Assembly: GCA_021815245.1 (NCBI GenBank) | Contig: JAKAHF010000162.1 | Coordinates: 1 to 6,161, forward strand | Reading direction: 5' to 3' | From: Actinomycetes bacterium | Lineage (GTDB): Bacteria > Actinomycetota > Thermoleophilia > RBG-16-64-13 | DNA length: 6,161 nucleotides | In this document: positions 1 to 5,704 of the stretch, in pieces | How the letters are laid out: every line of letters begins with the position of its first letter | Position numbering within the stretch: position 1 is the first letter of the stretch | Position numbers and translations under genes: made by a program | The notes under the pieces: generated by a model | Told to the model about the DNA's origin: nothing | Seen by the model: only the letters and a program-made list of their open reading frames with translations | Databases searched by the model: none

Positions 1-3000
1 TAGCCAACACCTACAACATCTGGACGACCACCAACACCGGCGGCACCCAGATCTGGGGTGATGGCAATCTCGCCAACGGGGCGCCTCCCGCGGTTCTGGA
101 CAACCCGGGCTCGACCGACGCCGATGATGTCATCAACGCCGGAACGGTGATCCTGCTCACCAGCGATGTCTACTTGTCGACTCGCCAGAGCGTCGAAAGC
201 GATTTCGACGGTGGTGACAAGATCGCCGCGACGAAGACCATCGCCATCACCCGCTCGAGTTGGGCCGCGGTCTCTCGGACCCTGTTCGCGGGTTGCGTCG
301 AGGTATTCGACACCAACAACTGGGGCACCGACTACCGGGCGCCTGTCGGCACGAACGCGGCCAATAGCTACGAGATGTTCTCGTACGCGGCCCTGTCGAT
401 CATGGCAGGCGAGGACGGAGCCACCATCTCGGTTGACGCCAACAACGATGGAGACTACCTCGACGCGAACGATCTCGCCGGCGTGGCTTTGGCCGAAGGC
501 GAGAGCAGACTCGTCACGGGTATCTATGTCGGGGCTCATGTGGTCTCCACCAGGCCCGTGCAGGTCGACATCTATACCGGCGACACCGGGTCGAACTACG
601 AGAGCCGCGACTCGGCGCTGATTCCCACCAGTTTGTGGGATAGCAGTTACTACACGCCTGTCTCGACCTACAACGTCAGCAGCCAAGCCGGCGACGAGCG
701 AACGACAGTGTGGCTGTACAACCCGGGGTCAAGCGCCATCACCCTCGGGTACCAGCGGCGTGACGCCGTGGGCGCCCTTACCACGAGCACCCTGACGGTC
801 AATGCCAACTCCGTCAACAAGCAGATCCTCGAGAACGGCTCCAACGGAGTCGGCTCCCACTTCTACACGGTCCCGAGCACGGTGACCGCGAACACGAGTA
901 CTTCGAGCACGTCGACCACCAACAGTCTGACCTTCTCGCACACCACACCGGCGGGGTCGAACCGCCTGCTCGTCGTGGGCGTGGCCATCGCCAACGACGG
1001 GGCAACGCAATGCGACGTGAGCAGGGTGACCTTTGCGGGGGTCGATCTCCAGTATGTCGGCCGGGTATCGGCTCCGTCTACCGGGAGCACCACCGCCGAC
1101 GTGCGTCCGCAGACCGAGATATGGGCTCTGGTCAATCCCGCGGCCAGCACGGCGGGCAACGTGGTTGTCACTCTGACGGGGTCGCGTCCCTTTGCGGCCG
1201 GCGCGACGACCTATACCGGCGTTGACGTTTCAGCGGGGCTCAACTCGGCTCTGGGGGAGTATGCAGGCAACTCCGCCAGCAGTGGTACCGACATCAGCGT
1301 GACCGCGTCCACTGATGTTGGAGACGTGCTGTACGACGTTGTGGGAACGTCGAGGTACAGCAACCAGTACCCGGGCGCGTTCACCATCAGCGGCGGCCAG
1401 ACCCGGCTTTGGGGAGATCTGAGAGTCCGCTCCGGCAGCAACCGTCTTCAAGGCGCTGCCGGAACAGAGACAGCAGTGAGCGGAAGCACCACCTCGAGCT
1501 GGACCAGCAACGGCTATCCCTGGGCGATCAGCGGTGTGGTGATCAAGGCCATTCCCGGTTCGTCGTTCTACGCGTATTCGACGACCGACTCGGCGAGCGC
1601 GACGGGGGCCACATACAATCAGGCCTGGGACTGGAGCTACACGATGATCCCGGAGTCGATGCTGACGACCGAGGCTCTCGTGGGCCTTGGGATCGGACGC
1701 GATCCCGACTCTACCGTCAATCTGACCGAGAACGGCAACCCCATCTGGGTCACGCCCGTGGGCAACGGCGACACACCGGCCACGGTGTACTACGATTTTG
1801 ACGCCGATCCTACGACCGGAAGCATGACCGACGCGAGCGGCTATCGCTGCGACGGAGCCCTCTCTCTTAGAGAGCTCGATCAAGCCCGCATCTACGACAC
1901 GATCGACCGCGATCAGACCGGCACGCTGGTCTACACGCTCGATCCCGATGTGAAGCTGGCGGTCGCCTGGGGACAGGATCCCGAGACGGCCAGCGCCAGC
2001 GCGCCCGGTCTCGACGTGGGCACGAGCGTGCCGCCCATGCCTGAGTTCACGGCCGGCAAAGACGGTCTTCTCTATGACGATCCCAGCGTGCCTGGCATGG
2101 AGGGTGACCTCGACGGCGATGGCTACATCAGCGCGGGCGACATCATCGAGTGGCCGATCAACGTTCTCAACGTCAGCCGCCTTCCGGTGCCCGACATCAT
2201 CGTCGAAGACGTGATCCCCACCGACACCACGTATGTGGCGAACAGCACCTACGTGTGCTGGGACACGGATGAAGACGGCCTCTACGAGTCCGAAGTGCTG
2301 CTCGCTGACAACGTGGTCGGGACCGCCTTCCCTCTCGATGAAGGGGGCTTCAACTACGGGACTGCCTACGGATCGCTGCCGGTGGGAGGATCTTTCACCG
2401 TGCGCTTCCGCGTAAGGATCGCGAACCCGGTCAGTTCAGGGACGATCGCAATTCTCAACGATGGGTCGGCAACCGCTTTCGATTGGACCGATCCCGTCGG
2501 CGACAGGGTGTTCCTGCGCGCTCGTCTTGGCGACTTCGTGTGGTGGGATGAGAACGGGGACGGCATCCAGGATGCGACCGAGGGTGGCATGCCCGAGGTG
2601 ACGGTCACCCTTTACGACGGCGAGGGCCATATCGTGCGCAACGTAGACGGCACGCAGATGACCTCTATCACCGACGCGACGGGACTCTATGACTTCAAGG
2701 GCCTCCTGCCGGGATCGTATCGAGTCGAGTTCCTGCTGCCACCCCCGACGGATTTGTCATACACCGAGATCTCGCCCCGCAACGCCACCTCTGACGATCT
2801 CGACAGCGACGCATACCCATCGACCGACGCGACCAACCCATGCCGCACCGATATGTTCACACTGGGCGGCGCGGAGTGGAATCGGACGGTCGATTGCGGC
2901 GTCATACTCATCGTGAATCCCGAATCGACGCTGGCCGTCGTGGATTCCTTCGGCGCGTATGTCTTGGGCGGAGATGTAGTGGTCAACTGGGAGACCTCGA

Positions 3001-5414
3001 GCCAGATCGGCACTGTTGGCTTCTACGTGGAGAAGAAGGTCGGTGACGAATGGGTGGGGGTCGGCAAGCGGTTCATCCCGGCATTGTTCGAATCGCCCAC
3101 CGGTGGCTCTTACAGCGTCGTCGACGGCGACGCTTCACCGGGCCAGTCGCTCACCTATCGTTTGGTGGAGGTGGAGAAGGCCGGCAGCCGGCTCGTCTAC
3201 GGTCCGTACGACGTGGTGGCAGAGGCCCAACTACCCGACACCGAGGCTGCGAGCGTTCTTGCTCGGGGCAACACCATGGCCCGTGTGCCCAAGATGGCCA
3301 TGACTACAGCACAGCATCCCTGGAAGCCGTGGATCTCACCGGTGGAGCCCAGAAACGCCACGCAGATGAAGATCGAGGTGGTCGAGACGGGCCTGTATCG
3401 CATAGACGCATCCGATCTGGTTGAGAAGTTGCACGTCACGCCCGAGATAGCTCAGAACCTCATACGCACCAAGGGAGTCAAGCTTACGAATCGCGGCTCG
3501 ACGGTGGCGTATCTGCAGGCCGCGGACAACTCCTCGCTCTACTTCTTCGGTGAGGCCATCGACAGCATATACACCTCGGCCAACGTCTACTGGCTGTCAC
3601 TCCAGAAGGGCACGATCATGAGTGCCGGCAGTCGGATCGTTCCCAGCGGGGTCTCCGCCAACGACTTCGTGGATAGCGTCCATGTGGAGCAGAATCTCTT
3701 CAGCTACACCGATGGCTTCCACGATCCGGAGGCCGACTTCTGGCTTTGGAACTACCTCTTTGCAGGCGATGCCGGGTACGACTCGCAGACCATCGACGTC
3801 GACGCGCCCGGCGCCATCGAGGGCCAGACCCTTACGGTCTCGCTCATGGGCATGACGACCATGCCACGGGTGAACGAGCATCACGCGGAGGTGCGGCTCA
3901 ACGGGACCCTCCTGGGCGATACTTGGTGGAGCGGGATGGCGGCGCATACGGCGGAGTTCGCGATCCCGGCGGGCGTCCTGCTCGCGGGGGCCAACCAAGT
4001 GGATATCACCGCGGTCCTCGATGCGGATGACGGCTTCAGCGTCGTCGCGATCGATTCGATCGACCTCCGGTATCAACGTTCGGCCACGGCAGTCGATGAC
4101 AGGCTGCTCGTCAACGCCGCGGCGAAGGGGCCGATGGTGGTCGCTGGCCTGAGTTCGACCGATGTATGGGTGTTCGACCTCGCCAATCCGCTGACTCCTA
4201 CTCTGGCGCGTATTGGGAGCAGTGGCGGCGACCCGAGTGGAGCCTGGGTGAAGTTCGGAGCCATGGCCGACACCCGCTACTACGTGACAACCCCCGGCGC
4301 GGCTCTGCGGCCGGTCGCCATCACCGCTGTGGAAGATGCGCCCTTCTCCAAAGCCGGACTACCCGAGATCGACTATGTGGTGATCACCCACCCGGCCCTT
4401 CTGCTGCAAGCCACCGTTCTGGCCGACTACCGCGCCGGCCAGGGTCTGAAGACGATGGTGGTGACCACGGCCCAGATCTACGACTACTTCAACTACGGCA
4501 TCGTCGACCCACACGCGATCCAGGCCTTCACGACCTACGCTCTGAAACGGCCTTCAACCGCGCCCAAGTTCTTGGTGCTGGTCGGCGATGGCAGTTTTGA
4601 CTACAAGGACTACCAAGGCTTCGGTGACTCGCTCGTGCCACCTTTGATGGTCGACACTCCTGAGGGGCTGGCCCCCTCCGACAACCTTCTGGCCGATGTG
4701 ACCGGCAATGACGGCGTGCCGGAATTCGCGATAGGCCGCATACCGGCCGTCTCCGATGCCGATGTCGCAAACGCGTACCTGAAGATCGTGGCGTATGAAG
4801 CCGCCGAGAAGGGAGCCTGGAGCCGTTCGGTGCTGGTCGCGGCGGACAATGAGGATCCCGACGCAGGCGACTTCGCGACCGACAGCGATGCCGTGGCGGC
4901 CCTGCTGCCGGCGTCGTTCGCCGTGACCAAGGCCTACCTCGACGACCTCGATCTGCTGACCGCGCGTACCACCCTGCTCTCGAATTTCGTGGATACGCTT
5001 TGGATCAACTACATAGGGCACTCCGGTATCGATAACTGGGCTCACGAGGGACTACTGACGGCGGCCGATACTCCGGGGATGGCTCTCAGTGCGCGCCTGC
5101 CGTTTGTGACGGCGCTCACGTGTGTGGCCGGACAGTTCGCTCTGCCCGGCGCGGATTGCCTGAGCGAGGCTCTCGTCAAACAGGCCGGCTCCGGTGCGAT
5201 CGCCGTGCTCTCGCCGACCGCCAAGGAGGAGAACGACCAGTCGGTGCGGTTGGGCGAGTTGTTCGTCAGCACGATGTTCGATCCTCCGCGGGGTACGACG
5301 CTCGGCAAGGCCGTCCGGTCGAGCCTGCAGAAGGGTGCCGCCGCTGGACTGCCGAAGTCGCTGCTTGCCACCTACAATCTTCTGGGCGATCCGGCGGTGA
5401 CCGTGAAGTGGTGA
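1..5414 (+). CDS. Giant multidomain surface protein with C-terminal peptidase C25 (gingipain/PorU-like) domain, 5'-partial
   Basis: Probably an exported cysteine endopeptidase carried on a long stack of adhesin-type beta domains. The frame (first full codon at base 3) is open to the left edge. The GTG at 147 is therefore not the start: residues before it (IWGDGNLANGAPP...) continue the same domain. Signal peptide and true start are off-window. With base 3 as residue 1 (residue = codon start/3), 1803 residues are visible: split surface domain 1-680 with an insert at about 308-516, DUF11-like 701-838, SdrD B-like 840-968, FN3-like 981-1076, PorU-like N-terminal region 1122-1455, C25 catalytic domain 1456-1803. 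His1673 (GHSG) and Cys1707 (LTC) fit the C25 dyad. No LPXTG motif, C-terminal membrane helix or type IX sorting domain follows; the chain ends at LLGDPAVTVKW. The stop TGA overlaps the next ATG. The peptidase assignment is strong; substrate and anchoring are unknown. Confidence 0.93.
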   Translation, partial: ANTYNIWTTTNTGGTQIWGDGNLANGAPPAVLDNPGSTDADDVINAGTVILLTSDVYLSTRQSVESDFDGGDKIAATKTIAITRSSWAAVSRTLFAGCVEVFDTNNWGTDYRAPVGTNAANSYEMFSYAALSIMAGEDGATISVDANNDGDYLDANDLAGVALAEGESRLVTGIYVGAHVVSTRPVQVDIYTGDTGSNYESRDSALIPTSLWDSSYYTPVSTYNVSSQAGDERTTVWLYNPGSSAITLGYQRRDAVGALTTSTLTVNANSVNKQILENGSNGVGSHFYTVPSTVTANTSTSSTSTTNSLTFSHTTPAGSNRLLVVGVAIANDGATQCDVSRVTFAGVDLQYVGRVSAPSTGSTTADVRPQTEIWALVNPAASTAGNVVVTLTGSRPFAAGATTYTGVDVSAGLNSALGEYAGNSASSGTDISVTASTDVGDVLYDVVGTSRYSNQYPGAFTISGGQTRLWGDLRVRSGSNRLQGAAGTETAVSGSTTSSWTSNGYPWAISGVVIKAIPGSSFYAYSTTDSASATGATYNQAWDWSYTMIPESMLTTEALVGLGIGRDPDSTVNLTENGNPIWVTPVGNGDTPATVYYDFDADPTTGSMTDASGYRCDGALSLRELDQARIYDTIDRDQTGTLVYTLDPDVKLAVAWGQDPETASASAPGLDVGTSVPPMPEFTAGKDGLLYDDPSVPGMEGDLDGDGYISAGDIIEWPINVLNVSRLPVPDIIVEDVIPTDTTYVANSTYVCWDTDEDGLYESEVLLADNVVGTAFPLDEGGFNYGTAYGSLPVGGSFTVRFRVRIANPVSSGTIAILNDGSATAFDWTDPVGDRVFLRARLGDFVWWDENGDGIQDATEGGMPEVTVTLYDGEGHIVRNVDGTQMTSITDATGLYDFKGLLPGSYRVEFLLPPPTDLSYTEISPRNATSDDLDSDAYPSTDATNPCRTDMFTLGGAEWNRTVDCGVILIVNPESTLAVVDSFGAYVLGGDVVVNWETSSQIGTVGFYVEKKVGDEWVGVGKRFIPALFESPTGGSYSVVDGDASPGQSLTYRLVEVEKAGSRLVYGPYDVVAEAQLPDTEAASVLARGNTMARVPKMAMTTAQHPWKPWISPVEPRNATQMKIEVVETGLYRIDASDLVEKLHVTPEIAQNLIRTKGVKLTNRGSTVAYLQAADNSSLYFFGEAIDSIYTSANVYWLSLQKGTIMSAGSRIVPSGVSANDFVDSVHVEQNLFSYTDGFHDPEADFWLWNYLFAGDAGYDSQTIDVDAPGAIEGQTLTVSLMGMTTMPRVNEHHAEVRLNGTLLGDTWWSGMAAHTAEFAIPAGVLLAGANQVDITAVLDADDGFSVVAIDSIDLRYQRSATAVDDRLLVNAAAKGPMVVAGLSSTDVWVFDLANPLTPTLARIGSSGGDPSGAWVKFGAMADTRYYVTTPGAALRPVAITAVEDAPFSKAGLPEIDYVVITHPALLLQATVLADYRAGQGLKTMVVTTAQIYDYFNYGIVDPHAIQAFTTYALKRPSTAPKFLVLVGDGSFDYKDYQGFGDSLVPPLMVDTPEGLAPSDNLLADVTGNDGVPEFAIGRIPAVSDADVANAYLKIVAYEAAEKGAWSRSVLVAADNEDPDAGDFATDSDAVAALLPASFAVTKAYLDDLDLLTARTTLLSNFVDTLWINYIGHSGIDNWAHEGLLTAADTPGMALSARLPFVTALTCVAGQFALPGADCLSEALVKQAGSGAIAVLSPTAKEENDQSVRLGELFVSTMFDPPRGTTLGKAVRSSLQKGAAAGLPKSLLATYNLLGDPAVTVKW
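3..2045 (+). other. Domain: N-terminal surface beta-domain (IgGFc-binding-like / DUF11-associated), split by an insertion
   Basis: The pattern resembles a large N-terminal region I recall from bacterial DUF11-containing surface proteins: IWGDGN then AGTVILL, FDGGDKIAATKTIAITRSSW (about 201-262), an AGCVEVFDT strand, STRPVQVDIYTGD (about 549-590), YYTPVS (648-665) and YNPGSSAITLGY. After an interruption it resumes with GSSFYAYSTTDSA, WDWSYTMIPE (from 1626), NPIWVTPVG, a VYYDFDAD strand, RIYDTIDRDQTG and LAVAWGQDP. The likely role is cell-surface or extracellular binding, but the ligand is unknown. The family identification comes from recalled motif order, not a search. The beginning of the domain is missing at the left edge. 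Confidence 0.6.
924..1550 (+). other. Domain: inserted beta-sandwich module (about 209 residues)
   Basis: Residues 308-516 read SLTFSHTTPAGSNRLLVVGVAI, then a VTFAGVDLQYVGR strand, EIWALVNPAA, VVVTLTG, AGATTYTGVD, DVLYDVVGT, GGQTRLW, and end in SSWTSNGYPWAISGVVIKA. This resembles a module I recall from secreted bacterial proteins, often in tandem copies: opening with SLTFSHTT, naming a lone partner phrase EIW.LVNP, and closing with WAI.GVVIK. It is preceded by a Ser/Thr/Asn-rich linker (TANTSTSSTSTTN, 885-923). It sits inside the surrounding surface domain rather than between domains, because recognisable pieces of that domain flank it on both sides. Function is unknown; adhesion or carbohydrate binding is only a guess. 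Confidence 0.6.
2103..2516 (+). other. Domain: DUF11-like beta-sandwich with a leading EF-hand/dockerin-type calcium loop
   Basis: The segment opens with DLDGDGYISAGD (2106-2141), which has Asp at loop positions 1, 3, 5 and 12, Gly at 6 and Ser at 9, as in a canonical calcium loop. The DUF11-type pattern follows: IIEWPINVLNVSRLPVPDIIVEDVIPTDTTYVANST, then a second acidic stretch DTDEDGLYES, PVGGSFTVRFRVRIANP and ILNDGSATAFD. DUF11 domains are stalk-like repeats of bacterial and archaeal surface proteins. Only one copy is present. The loop before it resembles the DxDGDG..SxGD lead-in common to this arrangement and probably rigidifies the junction when calcium is bound. Confidence 0.72.
2520..2906 (+). 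other. Domain: SdrD B-like calcium-binding stalk domain
   Basis: ARLGDFVWWDENGDGIQDATEGGMPEVTVTLYD is the classic SdrD B-domain opening. WDENGDGIQDATE supplies an EF-hand-like calcium loop (2547-2582; Asp1, Asn3, Asp5, Asp9, Glu12). The rest follows the family: TDATGLYDFKGLLPGSYRVEF, then a SPRNATSDDLDSDA acidic loop and a closing strand TVDCGVI. In staphylococcal Sdr proteins such domains form calcium-stiffened rods that project the business end of the protein from the cell. Here a single copy lies between the DUF11-like domain and the peptidase half, consistent with a spacer. Two cysteines, in NPCRTD and VDCGV, could form a disulfide. Confidence 0.85.
2943..3230 (+). other. Domain: FN3-like beta-sandwich preceding the peptidase
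   Basis: DSFGAYVLGGDVVVNWETSSQIGTVGFYVEKKVGDEWVGVG...GGSYSVVDGDASPGQSLTYRLVEVEKAGSRLVYGPYDVVAEA matches the frequent W.TSSE.GT.GF pattern of secreted-protein fibronectin-III-like modules, with the closing YRLVEVE..G.R..YGP strand. This module commonly directly precedes C25-type peptidase regions and is probably structural. A roughly 45-residue low-complexity Ala/Met/Pro-containing linker (about 3231-3365) connects it to the PorU-like region and could be a processing site, but nothing in it proves that. Confidence 0.65.
3366..4367 (+). other. Domain: PorU/gingipain-type N-terminal region with jelly-roll module
   Basis: MKIEVVETGLYRIDASDLVEK resembles the propeptide-like start of PorU-related peptidases (K..V...GVYRIT..DL). 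It is followed by a G..L.N.G strand set, SLYFFGEAIDSIYTSANVYWLS (the FYG...YT..N.YWL motif) and a jelly-roll-like section with EVRLNGTLLGDTWWSGMAAHTAEFAIPAGVLLAGANQVDITAV (about 3885-4020). The segment leads straight into the catalytic domain through RPVAITAVEDAPFSKAG. In characterised C25 enzymes the N-terminal region can act as an inhibitory prodomain and is cleaved off. Whether that happens here is not shown by the sequence. Confidence 0.7.
4368..5411 (+). other. Domain: peptidase C25 catalytic domain (gingipain clan)
   Basis: The order of motifs is that of family C25: IDYVVITHPALLLQATVLADYRAGQGLKT, IYDYFNYGIVDPHAIQAF, FLVLVGDGSFDYKDY (GDGS from 4584), APSDN (4671-4685), FAIGRIPAVSDADV (from 4725), VLVAADNEDPDAGDF, WINYIGHSG with the catalytic His codon at 5019-5021, and VTALTCVAGQF with the nucleophile Cys codon at 5121-5123. 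His and Cys are 34 residues apart, close to the spacing in gingipain R (His211/Cys244). SGAIAVLSPTA and LLGDPAV (5379-5399) complete the fold. All key residues are intact, so an active cysteine peptidase is expected. P1 preference cannot be read from the sequence by eye. Confidence 0.9.
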
Positions 5415-5704
5415 TGCTCAGCAGAAAAGCCGATGTCGTGCAACGCGAGGTCGCGGGAGAGGTGTTCCTTGTACCCATCAGGGGACACCTGGCCGACCTG
5501 CAGGAGTTGTTCGTGCTCAACGAGACGGGCAGTTGGATCTGGGACCGTCTGGCCCAGTCGGGTTGCGCGATCAGCGAGCTCGTCGGCGACATGGTGGCGG
5601 AGTTCGACATCGACGAAGACACCGCCCGGCGTGACGTCGAGACCTTCGCTCAACAGTTGGTCGAGTCGGGACTCGGCCAGATGACATCGAAGAGCGAGTC
5701 GTAG
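5414..5704 (+). CDS. PqqD-like peptide chaperone (RiPP recognition element)
   Basis: A 96-residue protein of the PqqD family, a winged-helix-like fold that binds the leader of a precursor peptide and presents it to a radical SAM partner in the cytoplasm. The sequence shows the family layout: two N-terminal strands (VVQREVAGEVFLVPI), the signature ELFVLNETGSWIWDRL (residues 31-46), a SELVGDMVAEFDIDEDTARRDV helix pair and the last helix FAQQLVESGLGQM. Length fits the family. The ATG at 5414 is preferred because its A is the last base of the upstream TGA (TGATG), indicating coupled translation. In-frame GTG codons at 5408 and 5411 are alternatives adding two or one residues. No strong Shine-Dalgarno is visible. 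The stop TAG overlaps the GTG of the radical SAM gene, its presumed partner. It is not proposed to be true PqqD of PQQ synthesis, since no pqq genes are visible. Confidence 0.88.
   Translation: MLSRKADVVQREVAGEVFLVPIRGHLADLQELFVLNETGSWIWDRLAQSGCAISELVGDMVAEFDIDEDTARRDVETFAQQLVESGLGQMTSKSES

Noticed and set aside
166..621. A 151-codon plus-strand frame offset from the main gene
   Set aside because: The product is Arg/Ser/Thr/Pro-rich low-complexity sequence, a frame-shifted reading of the surface domain, whose true frame is continuous and matches known motifs.
885..923. Ser/Thr-rich stretch considered as a DNA repeat
   Set aside because: At DNA level the codons vary (ACG, AGT, ACT, TCG, AGC) and there is no regular repeat unit. 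It is best read as a flexible protein linker before the inserted module.
1230..1883. A 217-codon open frame on the minus strand
   Set aside because: It is a shadow of the codon bias of the large plus-strand gene: low complexity, Arg/Gly/Val-rich, no recognisable domain, and lying entirely within well-supported domain sequence on the other strand.
4048..4062. Perfect inverted repeat CGATCGA-T-TCGATCG
   Set aside because: It encodes part of Ala-Ile-Asp-Ser-Ile-Asp in the middle of a domain. ATC/GAT and TCG codons alone produce the symmetry, and nothing nearby suggests an operator or terminator.
3597..4076. A 159-codon open frame on the minus strand
   Set aside because: It lies opposite the PorU-like region and has the same shadow character (Arg/Asp/His-rich, no motif, no plausible start signal).
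4554..5045. A 163-codon open frame on the minus strand opposite the C25 domain
   Set aside because: The plus strand here encodes the conserved C25 catalytic motifs. The antisense product is Arg/Gly/His-rich with no family pattern, typical of high-GC antisense frames.
5120..5413. Extension of the PqqD-like ORF upstream to 5120 (194 residues)
   Set aside because: The extra N-terminal part overlaps the conserved end of the C25 domain in another frame and is Arg-rich without family pattern. The PqqD fold is complete from the ATG at 5414.
5414..5704. Assignment of the small gene as pqqD of pyrroloquinoline quinone synthesis
   Set aside because: No pqqA, pqqB, pqqC or pqqE features are visible and the radical SAM partner does not show pqqE-specific features in the visible part. 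The broader PqqD/RRE family is the safe call.
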